From Pseudomonas oryzagri (GTDB lineage: Bacteria > Pseudomonadota > Gammaproteobacteria > Pseudomonadales > Pseudomonadaceae), in contig NZ_JAJHPU010000015.1 of NCBI RefSeq assembly GCF_020831405.1, positions 124,001-188,000 on the forward strand: a DNA stretch of 64,000 bases, given 5' to 3'. This document shows, one piece after another, positions 1 to 8,993 of the stretch. The position numbers and the translations under genes are program-made. Position 1 is the stretch's first letter. Every line of letters begins with the position of its first letter. The notes beneath the pieces are model-generated. The model worked only from the letters and a program-made list of their open reading frames with translations, was not told the origin of the DNA and ran no database searches.

Positions 1-2007
1 GCGCACCCAGGCGGCGCGGCCGACCTTCAGCGAGTAGAGCAGGATGCTGAACACCACCACCAGGAACAGCACGGACAGCCCGGCGTTGGTATAGGCGTTC
101 ATGATCACGTTCTGCATCTGGCCGAGATCCTTGGCCGGCGCCAGCACCTGGCCGGCGGCCAGCGCCGCCTCGTACTTGTGCGCCAGGGCGAGGAAGCCGA
201 CCGCCGGGTTGGCGTCGAACAGCTTGATCAGGCTGGCGAAGGTGGTGCAGATCAGCAGCCAGGCGGCCGGCAGCAGGGTCACCCAGGCGTACTGCTGGCG
301 CTTCATCTTGATCAGCACCACGGTGCACAGCATCAGCGCGATGCCGGCGAGCATCTGGTTGGAGATGCCGAACAGCGGCCACAGGGTGTTGATGCCGCCC
401 AGCGGGTCGATCACCCCCTGGTACAGCAGGTAGCCCCACAGCGCCACGCAGCCACCGGTGGCCAGCACGTTGGCGAACCACGACTCGGTGCGGCGCAGCG
501 CCGGCACGAAGGTGCCGAGCAGGTCCTGCAGCATGAAGCGCCCGGCGCGGGTCCCGGCATCTACCGCGGTGAGGATGAACAGCGCCTCGAACAGGATCGC
601 GAAGTGGTACCAGAAGGCCATGGTGTTCTCGCCCGGCAGCACCTGGTGGAGGATCTGCGCGATGCCCACGGCGAGCGTCGGCGCACCGCCGGCGCGGGCC
701 AGGATGGTGCTTTCGCCGATGTCGCGGGCGACGCCTTCCAGCGCCTCGGGGGTGATGGCGAAGCCCCAGTTGCTGACCGCGGCGGCCACGCTGGTGACGT
801 CCGCACCGACCACCGCCGGCGGGCTGTTCATGGCGAAGTACACGCCCGGCTCGATCACCGAGGCGGCGACCATGGCCATGATGGCGACCATCGACTCCAT
901 CAGCATGCCGCCGTAGCCGATGTAGCGGGCGTGGGTCTCGTTGGCCAGCAGCTTGGGCGTGGTGCCCGAGCTGATCAGCGCATGGAAGCCGGAGACGGCG
1001 CCGCAGGCGATGGTGATGAACAGGAACGGGAACAGCGCGCCCTTCCACACCGGGCCGGTGCCGTCGGTGAACTGGGTCAGCGCCGGCATCTTCAACTCGG
1101 GGGCGAGGATCAGGATGCCGATGGCCAGCGCGACGATGGTGCCGATCTTCAGGAAGGTCGACAGGTAGTCGCGCGGGGCGAGGATCAGCCACACCGGCAG
1201 CACCGCGGCGACGAAGCCGTAGCCGACCAGCATCCAGGTGATCTGCTCGCCGGTGAAGGTGAACACCCCGGCCCAGTAAGGGTCCTGGGAAATCGCCCCG
1301 CCCAGCCAGATCGAGCCGAGCAGCAGCAGCACGCCGATCACCGAGATCTCGCCGATGCGCCCCGGGCGCAGGTAGCGCATGTACACGCCCATGAACATGG
1401 CGATCGGGATGGTGGCGATCACCGTGAACATGCCCCACGGGCTGTGCGCCAGCGCCTTGACCACGATCAGCGAGAGCACCGCGAGGATGATGATCATGAT
1501 CAGGAAGCAGCCGAACAGCGCGATGGTGCCAGGGATGCGGCCCATCTCCTCGCGCACCATGTCGCCGAGCGAGCGGGCGTTGCGGCGGGTGGAGATGAAC
1601 AGGACCATGAAGTCCTGCACCGCGCCGGCCAGCACCACGCCGGCGATCAGCCACAGCGTGCCGGGCAGGTAGCCCATCTGCGCGGCGAGCACCGGGCCGA
1701 CCAGGGGACCGGCGCCGGCGATGGCGGCGAAGTGGTGGCCGAACAGCACGTGCTTGTTGGTCGGCACGAAGTCCAGGCCGTCATTGTTAAGCACCGCCGG
1801 GGTGGCGCGGGTGGGGTCGAGCTGCATCACCCGGGTGGCGATGAACAGGCTGTAGTAGCGGTAGGCGACCAGATAGATCGCCATGGCGGCGACCACGATC
1901 CACAAGGCGTTGATGGCCTCGCCGCGGCGCAGGGCGACGACACCGAGGGCGACTGCCCCCAGTACCGCCACCGCGAACCAGGCGAGATGGCTGATCAAAC
2001 GAGGCAT
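1..2007 (-). CDS. cstA: Carbon starvation protein A / pyruvate-type transporter (3' end beyond the window)
   Basis: Reading the minus strand from the ATG at 2007 gives an open frame to the window edge (669 codons). It has the CstA family hallmarks near the N terminus: NNDGLDFVPTNKHVLFGHHF, followed by AAIAGAGPLVGP and AGAVQDFMVLF. Many hydrophobic segments follow, as expected for an inner-membrane peptide/pyruvate permease of about 690 residues, so only the last few dozen residues should be missing. AGGAG lies just before the ATG. The gene is divergent from a sensor kinase/response regulator pair, which suggests that this pair controls it, as BtsSR controls the related BtsT in E. coli. The family call is firm. 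The substrate (pyruvate or peptides) is inference. Confidence 0.95.
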   Translation of the reverse strand, partial: MPRLISHLAWFAVAVLGAVALGVVALRRGEAINALWIVVAAMAIYLVAYRYYSLFIATRVMQLDPTRATPAVLNNDGLDFVPTNKHVLFGHHFAAIAGAGPLVGPVLAAQMGYLPGTLWLIAGVVLAGAVQDFMVLFISTRRNARSLGDMVREEMGRIPGTIALFGCFLIMIIILAVLSLIVVKALAHSPWGMFTVIATIPIAMFMGVYMRYLRPGRIGEISVIGVLLLLGSIWLGGAISQDPYWAGVFTFTGEQITWMLVGYGFVAAVLPVWLILAPRDYLSTFLKIGTIVALAIGILILAPELKMPALTQFTDGTGPVWKGALFPFLFITIACGAVSGFHALISSGTTPKLLANETHARYIGYGGMLMESMVAIMAMVAASVIEPGVYFAMNSPPAVVGADVTSVAAAVSNWGFAITPEALEGVARDIGESTILARAGGAPTLAVGIAQILHQVLPGENTMAFWYHFAILFEALFILTAVDAGTRAGRFMLQDLLGTFVPALRRTESWFANVLATGGCVALWGYLLYQGVIDPLGGINTLWPLFGISNQMLAGIALMLCTVVLIKMKRQQYAWVTLLPAAWLLICTTFASLIKLFDANPAVGFLALAHKYEAALAAGQVLAPAKDLGQMQNVIMNAYTNAGLSVLFLVVVFSILLYSLKVGRAAWVR

Positions 2008-2065
2008 AGGAGTTCTCCTGCCGTCGACCCCGCGCAGGGCCTGCGGCGCCATTGTTATTTATTGG

Positions 2066-2164
2066 AGTATAGGTGCCCGCAAACGGAGCCTTGCTACTAT
2101 CCGCGCATCGCCCGCCTGCCGATATTCGCAGAGCTACTCAGTAGCGCTACGTAGAACTACGTAG
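2066..2164 (-). promoter_or_regulatory. cstA promoter with upstream array of CTAC...GTAG palindromes
   Basis: On the minus strand TATACT (2071-2066) is a good -10 element with no convincing -35, which is typical of an activator-dependent promoter. Upstream lie three palindromes at about one-helical-turn spacing: CTACTCAGTAG (2134-2144), CTACGTAG (2147-2154) and CTACGTAG (2157-2164). They would sit roughly 80-105 bp upstream of the predicted cstA start site. They are candidate binding sites for the LuxR-type regulator encoded next door; that link is inference. Confidence 0.4.
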
Positions 2165-2216
2165 TCGCGCCGCGCACGCACTACATCAGGCGGCGCCAAC
2201 TTTCCGGGACGCCGCC

Positions 2217-3593
2217 ATGCAGCTCAAACACAAGATCGTCGCCCTCGGCATCCTGCCGCTGCTGCTCGCCGTGGCGGTGATCTGCCTGCTGGTGGTGGTG
2301 CAGAACCAGCGTCTCGGCGAGCAGCAGGCGCAGCTGATCGAGAACGCCATCCTGGCCAGCAAGCGCGCCGAGCTGAAGAACTACGTGGCCATGGCGCTGA
2401 GCGTGATCGAGCCGCTGCACGCCGGCGGGCGCGGCGACGCCGCCGCGCGCCAGCAGGCCCTGGACGCGCTGGCCAAGCTCAGCTTCGGCCAGGACGGCTA
2501 CTTCTTCGTCTACGACGCCAAGGGCCGCAACCTGATGCACCCGCGCCAGGCCGAGCTGGTCGGCCAGGACCTGTGGAACCTCACCGACGCCCACGGCCTG
2601 CAGGCCATCCAGGCGCTGCTGGCCAGCGCCGCCCAGGGCGACGGCTTCCAGCGCTACACCTGGCGCAAGCCCTCCAGCGGCGCGGACACCGACAAGCTGG
2701 CCCATGTGGTGATGCTCGACGGCTGGGGCTGGATGCTCGGCACCGGCATCTACCTGGAGGACGTCGAGCGGGCCAGCCGCCAGCTGCGCGACGAGGTCGC
2801 CGCCGGCAGCCACGCCACCATGGTGGCCATCGCCGCGGTGGCGCTGGTGCTGGTGCTGCTGGTGTTCGCCGGCGGCATGACCTTGAGCGTGCGCGAGCAC
2901 CGCCTGGCCGACTGCAAGCTGCAGGAGCTCAACCAGCGCATCATCCACCTGCAGGAGGAGGAGCGCTCGCGGGTCTCGCGCGAGCTGCACGACGGCATCA
3001 GCCAATTGCTGGCCTCGATCAAGTTCCAGTTCGAACTGGCCGGCCACCAGCTGGAAGCCGGCGCCAGCGGCGGACTCGCCACCCTGCAGCAGGCCACCGA
3101 ACGCCTGAGCGACGCCATCGGCGAGGTGCGGCGCATTTCCCACGACCTGCGCCCCTCGCTGCTCGACACCCTCGGCCTGCCCGCCGCCATCGGCCAGCTG
3201 GCGCGCGAGTTCGAGCAGCGCTGCGGCCTGTCCGTGCGCTACCGCAACCAGCTGGGCGACGCCGCGCTGCCCGCCGCCAGCGCGGTGGCGCTGTTTCGCA
3301 TCGTCCAGGAGGCGCTGACCAACATCGAGCGGCACGCTGGCGCCAGCGTCGTGCACATTGACCTCGACGCCGATGCGCACAGCGTGCGCCTGCAGGTGCA
3401 CGACGACGGCGTCGGCTTCGACCCGCGCGCCATCGAGCGGATGCCCGGCGGCATCGGCCTGCGCAATATCCGCGAGCGGGTCGAGCACCTCGGCGGCCAG
3501 TTCAGCCTGTCGTCCGGCGCCGGGCAAACCGGGATGCGTGTACTATTGCCGCTAGCGGCCGGCCAGGCCGCCGCCCTGTCGCTGCCAACCTGA
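2217..3593 (+). CDS. Membrane sensor histidine kinase with extracytoplasmic cache domain (NarL/HisKA_3 type)
   Basis: 458 residues. Domain order: TM helix at about 8-30, a periplasmic single-cache domain at about 35-185 (contains FGQDGYFFVYDAKGRNLMHP and GWMLGTGIYLEDVE), a second TM helix at about 198-222, a HisKA_3 dimerisation domain with the phosphoacceptor in SRELHDG (His258), and a HATPase_c domain with the GGIGLRNIRERV box at the C terminus. Cache domains of this type usually bind small carboxylates. The response regulator gene starts 11 bp downstream, so the two form one operon, divergent from cstA. Sensing an organic acid to control CstA is the obvious hypothesis but is not shown by the sequence. 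Confidence 0.9.
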   Translation: MQLKHKIVALGILPLLLAVAVICLLVVVQNQRLGEQQAQLIENAILASKRAELKNYVAMALSVIEPLHAGGRGDAAARQQALDALAKLSFGQDGYFFVYDAKGRNLMHPRQAELVGQDLWNLTDAHGLQAIQALLASAAQGDGFQRYTWRKPSSGADTDKLAHVVMLDGWGWMLGTGIYLEDVERASRQLRDEVAAGSHATMVAIAAVALVLVLLVFAGGMTLSVREHRLADCKLQELNQRIIHLQEEERSRVSRELHDGISQLLASIKFQFELAGHQLEAGASGGLATLQQATERLSDAIGEVRRISHDLRPSLLDTLGLPAAIGQLAREFEQRCGLSVRYRNQLGDAALPAASAVALFRIVQEALTNIERHAGASVVHIDLDADAHSVRLQVHDDGVGFDPRAIERMPGGIGLRNIRERVEHLGGQFSLSSGAGQTGMRVLLPLAAGQAAALSLPT

Positions 3594-3604
3594 AGAGCCG
3601 CCCC

Positions 3605-4231
3605 ATGACCTCCGCTCCCGCGACGCGGATCGCCCTCGTCGACGATCACGCCCTGATCCGCGACGGCATCCGCGCCTTGCTCGGCGTGATGCCGCAGTTC
3701 GCCGTGGTCGGCGAGGCGGAAAGCGCCGCCGCGGCGCTCGAGCTGCTCGAGCAGGTGGCGGTGGACGTGCTGCTGCTCGACATCGGCCTCAAGGACAGTA
3801 CCGGCCTGGAGCTGACCCGCCTCCTCGCCGAGCGCTACCCCGCGGTGCGCGTGCTGATCCTCAGCATGTACGACAACCTCGAGTATGTGCGCAGCTCGAT
3901 CCGCGCCGGCGCGCGCGGCTACGTGCTCAAGGACGCGCCGTCGCGGGAAATCGTCGCGGCGATCAGCGCGATCGCCGCCGGCGGCACCTTCTACAGCTCG
4001 GAGATCGCCCGCAAGCTGGCCGACCAGAGCCTCGCCAGCCACAACCTGACCCCGCGCGAGGTGCAGATCCTGCAGATGCTCGCCCGCGGCCTGGACAGCA
4101 AGGCGATGGCCCGCGAACTCGATATCAGCGTGCGCACCGTGGAAACCCACCGCCAGAGCATCCGCCGCAAGCTGAACATCGACGGCACGGCGGCGCTGAT
4201 GAAGTATGCGCTGAGCATCACCCAGCCGTGA
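3605..4231 (+). CDS. LuxR/NarL-family two-component response regulator
   Basis: 208 residues. The N-terminal receiver domain has the acidic pair DD at 13-14, the phosphoacceptor Asp59 in DVLLLDIGLKDS and a conserved Lys in YVLKDAP. The C-terminal LuxR-type HTH (about 145-205) reads LTPREVQILQMLARGL with VRTVETHRQSIRRKL. It follows its cognate kinase by 11 bp and converges with radA across an 18-bp gap. It probably acts at the palindromes between cstA and the kinase. Confidence 0.92.
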   Translation: MTSAPATRIALVDDHALIRDGIRALLGVMPQFAVVGEAESAAAALELLEQVAVDVLLLDIGLKDSTGLELTRLLAERYPAVRVLILSMYDNLEYVRSSIRAGARGYVLKDAPSREIVAAISAIAAGGTFYSSEIARKLADQSLASHNLTPREVQILQMLARGLDSKAMARELDISVRTVETHRQSIRRKLNIDGTAALMKYALSITQP

Positions 4232-4249
4232 GCCGGGCGACGCCACGTC

Positions 4250-5611
4250 TCACTCGAATAACGCATCCAGCGCCTGCTCCAGGCGCGTGACCGCCACCAC
4301 GTCGAGGCCGGCCGGCGCCTCCTTGGGCGCGTTGCCCTTGGGCACGATGGCGCGCTTGAAGCCGTGCTTGGCGGCTTCCTTCAAGCGCTCCTGGCCGCTG
4401 GGCACCGGGCGGATCTCGCCGGACAGGCCGATCTCGCCGAACACCAGCAGGTCGTGCGGCAGCGGCTTGTTGCGCAGGCTGGAGATCACCGCGGCGAGCA
4501 GCGCGAGGTCCGAGGCGGTTTCCAGCACCTTGACCCCGCCGACCACGTTGAGGAACACGTCTTGGTCGTAGGTGGGGATGCTGCCGTGACGGTGCAGCAC
4601 GGCGAGCAGCATGGCCAGTCGGTTGGGATCGAGGCCGAGGGTCACCCGGCGCGGGTTGGCCATGTGGCTGGTATCGACCAGCGCCTGCACCTCCACCAGC
4701 ATCGGCCGCGAGCCCTCCCAGGTGGCCATCACCACGCTGCCCGGCACCTCCTCCTGGGCGCGGGTGAGGAAGATCGCCGAGGGGTTGCTGACCTCCTTGA
4801 GGCCGCGGTCGGTCATGGCGAACACGCCCAGCTCGTTGACCGCGCCGAAGCGGTTCTTCACCGCGCGCAAGAGGCGCAGGCGGCCGTCCGATTCGCCCTC
4901 GAAGTACAGCACGGTGTCGACCATGTGCTCGAGCACCCGAGGCCCTGCCAGCGCGCCCTCCTTGGTGACGTGGCCGACCAGGAACACCGCGGTGCCGCTC
5001 TGCTTGGCGAAGCGCACCAAGAGCGCCGCGCTCTCGCGCACTTGGGCGACGCCGCCGGGAGCGGACTGCAGCTGCTCGGTGAAGATGGTCTGGATCGAGT
5101 CGATCACCATCACCCGCGGCTTTTCCTGGCGCGCGGTGGCGATGATGGTCTCGATGTTGGTCTCGGTCATCACCTTGAGCTTGTCCTCGGGCAGGCCCAG
5201 GCGCCGCGCGCGCATCGCCACCTGCTGCTGGGATTCCTCGCCGGTGACGTACAGCGCCGGCATGCGCTCGGCGATGCGGCACAGGGTCTGCAGCAGGATG
5301 GTCGACTTGCCGATGCCCGGATCGCCGCCGATCAGCACCACCGAGCCGTCGACCAGGCCGCCGCCGAGCACGCGGTCCAGCTCGCTGGAGGCGGTGGAGA
5401 AGCGCGGCGTCTCCTCGACACTGACCTCGGCGAGGGTCTTCACGTTGGCCTGCTGGCCGGCCCAGCCGCCGCGCCCGGCGGGCGTCGCCGTGCCTTCCAG
5501 CACGGTCTCGATCAGGGTGTTCCAGGCGCCGCATTCGCCGCACTGCCCGGCCCACTTGGGAAAGGTGGCGCCGCACTCGGCGCAGCCATACATGCGTTTG
5601 GCCTTGGCCAT
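4250..5611 (-). CDS. radA: DNA repair protein RadA
   Basis: 453 residues from the ATG at 5611 (MAKAKRMYG), the usual length for pseudomonad RadA. Features in order: an N-terminal C4 zinc finger (CAECGATFPKWAGQCGEC), a RecA-like ATPase with Walker A GGDPGIGKST, the RadA-specific KNRFG motif followed by AVNELGVF, and a C-terminal Lon-like domain with GEIGLSGEIRPV. RadA drives branch migration of recombination intermediates as a hexameric helicase. The frame remains open upstream, but the zinc finger must be N-terminal, which fixes this start. Confidence 0.97.
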   Translation of the reverse strand: MAKAKRMYGCAECGATFPKWAGQCGECGAWNTLIETVLEGTATPAGRGGWAGQQANVKTLAEVSVEETPRFSTASSELDRVLGGGLVDGSVVLIGGDPGIGKSTILLQTLCRIAERMPALYVTGEESQQQVAMRARRLGLPEDKLKVMTETNIETIIATARQEKPRVMVIDSIQTIFTEQLQSAPGGVAQVRESAALLVRFAKQSGTAVFLVGHVTKEGALAGPRVLEHMVDTVLYFEGESDGRLRLLRAVKNRFGAVNELGVFAMTDRGLKEVSNPSAIFLTRAQEEVPGSVVMATWEGSRPMLVEVQALVDTSHMANPRRVTLGLDPNRLAMLLAVLHRHGSIPTYDQDVFLNVVGGVKVLETASDLALLAAVISSLRNKPLPHDLLVFGEIGLSGEIRPVPSGQERLKEAAKHGFKRAIVPKGNAPKEAPAGLDVVAVTRLEQALDALFE

Positions 5612-5672
5612 GACAGTCTCCCCCGGAAAAGGGGCGATAATAGCGCCCCGTCCGCGCCCGAGTCGCCCCGCC

Positions 5673-6167
5673 ATGCAGATCGAACTTGTCCCCGCCAGTG
5701 CCGAGCAACTGCCGCTGGTGCGCAACCTGTACCAATTCTATGCCTACGACTCGTCGGACTGGGAAGACGAAGACGTCGAGATCGACGGCCGCTTCTACAT
5801 CCACGAGCCGCATCTGGCGCGCTACTGGCAGGAGCCGGGCTGGAGCGCCCAGCTGATCCTGGCGGACGGCTTCATCGCCGGCTTTCTGCTGATTGAGCAC
5901 AGCGAGCTGCCGGGCATCGACGCCGCCGAGTTCGCCGACCTGTTCATCCTGCGCAAATACCGCCGCCGGGGCATCGGTCGCGCGCTGGTGGCGCAGCTGA
6001 TGGGCGATGGCGCGCCCTGGCTGCTGCGCTTCTACCGGCAGGACGCCGTGGCCTGCGCGTTCTGGGACCGGCTGCTGGCGGAGCTGCCCCTGCGTGCCGT
6101 GCAGATCCGCACGGACGACGAGCAGGATGGCCTGCTGACCTACCTGATCAACCCGCCGACCCACTGA
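5673..6167 (+). CDS. GNAT-family N-acetyltransferase
   Basis: 164 residues starting MQIELVPASAEQLPLVRNLY. The acetyl-CoA binding signature is LFILRKYRRRGIGRALVAQL at about residues 90-108, with the usual R/Q-x-x-G-x-G/A loop. The gene is divergent from radA, with a 61-bp gap. Substrate unknown: the family acetylates amino groups on small molecules or proteins, and nothing nearby narrows this. Confidence 0.85.
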   Translation: MQIELVPASAEQLPLVRNLYQFYAYDSSDWEDEDVEIDGRFYIHEPHLARYWQEPGWSAQLILADGFIAGFLLIEHSELPGIDAAEFADLFILRKYRRRGIGRALVAQLMGDGAPWLLRFYRQDAVACAFWDRLLAELPLRAVQIRTDDEQDGLLTYLINPPTH

Positions 6168-6235
6168 CCCCGCTACGGCCACGGCCCGTAACCGATGCGC
6201 TAGGCTGATAAATAGTCCCACCGGGAGTGATCGCC

Positions 6236-6487
6236 ATGCCTCTGGAGCACCATCCGCTGAGTCGCGAGTTCCCGCAGGACCTCGAGAAGATGCGCGAGCT
6301 GCACACCAGCGACCCGCAGTTCGCCCAGCTGGTCCTGCATTATGAAACGCTGGACAAGCGCATCTACGAGGTCGAGAACGGCCGCGAGGCCCTCGACAAC
6401 CTCGCCCTGCAGGCCCTCAAGAGCGAGCGCGTACAACTCAAGGACCAGATCGCCGAGCGTCTGCGTCGGGCCGGCGACGACGGCTGA
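6236..6487 (+). CDS. DUF465 / YdcH-like small protein
   Basis: 83 residues, entirely charged and helical (EFPQDLEKMRELHTSDPQFAQL, then YETLDKRIYEVENGREA and LKSERVQLKDQI). The pattern is typical of the DUF465/YdcH coiled-coil family. GGGAG at 6223-6227 is 8 nt before the ATG at 6236, which is better than the in-frame GTG at 6227 that overlaps it. Function unknown. Confidence 0.85.
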   Translation: MPLEHHPLSREFPQDLEKMRELHTSDPQFAQLVLHYETLDKRIYEVENGREALDNLALQALKSERVQLKDQIAERLRRAGDDG

Positions 6488-6563
6488 GGCGCCCACTGCT
6501 GCATATCCCCAACCGCCACGGTCGGACTATACTGGCCGCAACCAAATCCACAGGGAGTGAACC

Positions 6564-6974
6564 ATGCGCCTGCTGCAAGAATTCAAGGCCTTCGCCGTCA
6601 AGGGCAACATGGTCGATATGGCCGTCGGCATCATCATCGGCGCGGCCTTCGGAAAGATCGTCAGCTCGCTGGTCGGCGACGTGATCATGCCGCCGCTGGG
6701 CATGCTCATCGGCGGGGTGGACTTCTCCGACCTGGCCATCACCCTCAAGGCCGCCGAGGGCGACAAGCCGGCGGTGCTGCTCGCCTACGGCAAGTTCATC
6801 CAGACCATCATCGACTTCATCATCGTCGCCTTCGCCATCTTCATCGGCGTCAAGGCGATCAACCAGCTGCAGCGCAAGGAGGCCGCCCAGCCCAGCGTCC
6901 CCCCGGCACCAACTCCGGATCAGGAGCTGCTCACGGAGATCCGCGACCTGCTCAGGGCCCAGCAGAACAGGTAG
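6564..6974 (+). CDS. mscL: Large-conductance mechanosensitive channel
   Basis: 136 residues, the standard MscL length. The N-terminal amphipathic helix and TM1 read [20 protein letters not shown] with the conserved glycine-rich pore. TM2 is at about 70-100 ([19 protein letters not shown]), and the C-terminal helical bundle ends in LLTEIRDLL. The homopentamer opens on membrane tension to release osmolytes after hypo-osmotic shock. AGGGAG precedes the ATG. It is followed directly by a terminator. Confidence 0.97.
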   Translation: MRLLQEFKAFAVKGNMVDMAVGIIIGAAFGKIVSSLVGDVIMPPLGMLIGGVDFSDLAITLKAAEGDKPAVLLAYGKFIQTIIDFIIVAFAIFIGVKAINQLQRKEAAQPSVPPAPTPDQELLTEIRDLLRAQQNR

Positions 6975-6992
6975 CCCTGCTGCAGACGACAC

Positions 6993-7022
6993 AACGGCGC
7001 CCACGGGCGCCGTTGGTGTTTT
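6993..7022 (+). terminator. Intrinsic terminator after mscL
   Basis: AACGGCGCCC (6993-7002) pairs perfectly with GGGCGCCGTT (7005-7014), followed by TGGTGTTTT. It can serve mscL on the plus strand. The TerC-CBS gene converges from the other side and ends 17 bp further on. Confidence 0.75.
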
Positions 7023-7038
7023 CAGGCTACAACCCGCA

Positions 7039-8604
7039 TCACGCCGTCTGGGCCGGGGGCGTCAGCAGCAAGCGACTTACCCGGCGCTCCTTCACCTCGA
7101 TCACCCGCAGCCGCCAGCCGGCGAACTCCAGCACGTCGCCGATCGCCGGCAGGCGGTCGAGCAGGCTCAGCGCCAGGCCGGCGAGGGTCTGGTAGTCCTC
7201 GGTGGGCCGCGCCTGGAAGCTCAGCCGCTCGCGCAACAGGCTGAGGTTGAGCGCACCGCTGACCTTGTAACCCTCGGCGCACGGCTCGATGTCCGGACCC
7301 GCCACCTCGCTGGCATCCGGCAGCTCGCCGGCGATCGCCTCGAGCATGTCGGTAAGGGTCAGCAGGCCCTGGAAGGCGCCGAACTCGTTGACCACGAAGG
7401 CCACGTGGGTCGAGGCCTGGCGCATCTGCTCCAGGGCGCCCAGCACCGTGCAGCTGTCCGGCAGGTTGAGCGGCGCGCGCAGCAGGCCCTCGATGTCCGG
7501 CTGGGCGCCGCGCAGCAGCTCCTTGAGCAGCTCCTTCTTGTGCACGAAGCCCAGCGGCTCGTCCACCGCGCCGCCGCGCAGCACCACCAGGCGCGAATGC
7601 GGCGATTCGAGCAGGGCCTGCTCGATCCGGGCCGGCCCGTCGTCGAGGTCGATATGGTCGACCTGGTGGCGCTCGGTCATCACCGTGCGGATCGAGCGCT
7701 CGGCCAGCTGCAGCACGCCGCTGATCATCACCCGCTCGCGGCGGTCGAAGGCCGCCGGCTCGCCGGCGTCGCCACCCTCCAGCAGGTCGGCGATCTCCTC
7801 GCCCACCTCCTCGGCGGCCAGCTGCTTGCCGCCGAGCAGGCGCATCACCGCATGGGCGGTACGCTCGCGGTGGCTGCGCTCGCCCTGCAGGCTGCGCTTG
7901 CGGCGATGGCGGGCCAGCTGGTTGAACAGCTCGATGAGGATCGAGAAGCCGATCGCCACGTACAGGTAGCCCTTGGGAATGTGGAAGCCCAGGCCCTCGG
8001 CGGTCAGGCTGAAGCCGATCATCATCAGAAAGCCCAGGCACAGCATGATCACCGTCGGCCGCGCGTTGACGAAGGCGGTCAGCGGCTTGCTGGCGACCAT
8101 CATCAGGCCGATGGAGATCACCACCGCGGTCATCATCACTGACAGATGCTCGACCATGCCCACTGCGGTGATCACCGCGTCGAGGGAGAACACCGCGTCG
8201 AGCACCACGATCTGCGCGACCACCGGCCAGAACTGCGCATAGGTCTTGCTGCCGCCACTTTGCAGGGCATGGCCCTCGAGGCGTTCGTGCAGCTCCATGG
8301 TGGCCTTGAACAGCAGGAACACGCCACCGAACAGCATGATCAGATCGCGCCCCGAGAAGCTCTGGCCGAGCACCGCGAACAGCGGCTCGGTGAGGGTCAC
8401 CAGCCAGGCCATGCTGGCCAAGAGGCCCAGGCGCATCAGCAGGGCCAGCGCCAGGCCGATCAGCCGCGCGCGGTCGCGCTGCTGCGGCGGCAGCTTGTCG
8501 GCGAGGATGGCGATGAACACCAGGTTGTCGATGCCCAGCACGATTTCCAGGACGATCAGGGTCAGCAGCCCCATCCACGCCGTCGGATCGGCGATCCATT
8601 CCAT
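7039..8604 (-). CDS. TerC-family membrane protein with CBS and CorC/HlyC domains (YegH/YoaE type)
   Basis: 521 residues. The N-terminal half is a TerC-like integral membrane domain ([20 protein letters not shown]; acidic residues in membrane helices; [19 protein letters not shown]). Then come a pair of CBS domains (about 300-420, containing [20 protein letters not shown]) and a C-terminal transporter-associated CorC_HlyC domain (about 435-515). TerC relatives are linked to metal (Mn2+) homeostasis or tellurite resistance, but this domain arrangement has no firm function. The ATG at 8604 follows AAGAGAG. Confidence 0.9.
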   Translation of the reverse strand: MEWIADPTAWMGLLTLIVLEIVLGIDNLVFIAILADKLPPQQRDRARLIGLALALLMRLGLLASMAWLVTLTEPLFAVLGQSFSGRDLIMLFGGVFLLFKATMELHERLEGHALQSGGSKTYAQFWPVVAQIVVLDAVFSLDAVITAVGMVEHLSVMMTAVVISIGLMMVASKPLTAFVNARPTVIMLCLGFLMMIGFSLTAEGLGFHIPKGYLYVAIGFSILIELFNQLARHRRKRSLQGERSHRERTAHAVMRLLGGKQLAAEEVGEEIADLLEGGDAGEPAAFDRRERVMISGVLQLAERSIRTVMTERHQVDHIDLDDGPARIEQALLESPHSRLVVLRGGAVDEPLGFVHKKELLKELLRGAQPDIEGLLRAPLNLPDSCTVLGALEQMRQASTHVAFVVNEFGAFQGLLTLTDMLEAIAGELPDASEVAGPDIEPCAEGYKVSGALNLSLLRERLSFQARPTEDYQTLAGLALSLLDRLPAIGDVLEFAGWRLRVIEVKERRVSRLLLTPPAQTA

Positions 8605-8993
8605 AGCGGTCAGACTCTCTTCGATGCAAAACGAACGCGCAGGGACTCGCCAGCGGCTGTCAGGCCGGTGGACGGGCTAGCGCAACAGGAGATAACGGCG
8701 ATGCAGGAAGCACGCCAGAAGGCGGGGAAGATCGGCAGGGAGGCCGCACGCGAGGCAGGAGCTGCGGGCGGCTGACAACAATCGCTGTCCATCGGTAACC
8801 AGTTAGTGGGGAACAAGCTGCAGATAGTACGGCGAGTTCCGTTTCAGTCTGACGAAAAAGCGTAACCAATTTTGGCATTCCAGCCTGCTGGATATCTTGC
8901 GAGCGCCCCGTGGCAAGCCATGGTCCGAGACCGATCGACGCCCTGCGGCCGTTACTCCGCTTCAACGCGGCATGGCCAACGCGCAGCTGATCG
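8605..8993. other. Intergenic region between the TerC-CBS gene and fpr
   Basis: 389 bp with no convincing long gene. It holds the 5' leader of the TerC-CBS gene and one possible micro-ORF on the plus strand (8701-8775, listed separately). I looked for a yybP-ykoY-like manganese riboswitch before the TerC gene and saw no recognisable conserved core. Confidence 0.5.
8701..8775 (+). CDS. Possible 24-residue basic/alanine-rich peptide
   Basis: ATG at 8701 is preceded by AGGAG (8687-8691) with a 9-nt spacer. The product MQEARQKAGKIGREAAREAG plus AAGG would form a single amphipathic helix. It lies antisense to the leader of the TerC-CBS gene. The Shine-Dalgarno sequence is good, but the ORF is short and could be chance. 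Confidence 0.22.
   Translation: MQEARQKAGKIGREAAREAGAAGG

Noticed and set aside
178..2154. A 658-codon plus-strand frame opposite cstA
   Set aside because: Composition is low-complexity and the minus strand encodes a recognisable CstA protein.
8605..8830. Manganese (yybP-ykoY) riboswitch before the TerC-CBS gene
   Set aside because: The conserved core sequence is not visible and the leader folds poorly by inspection.
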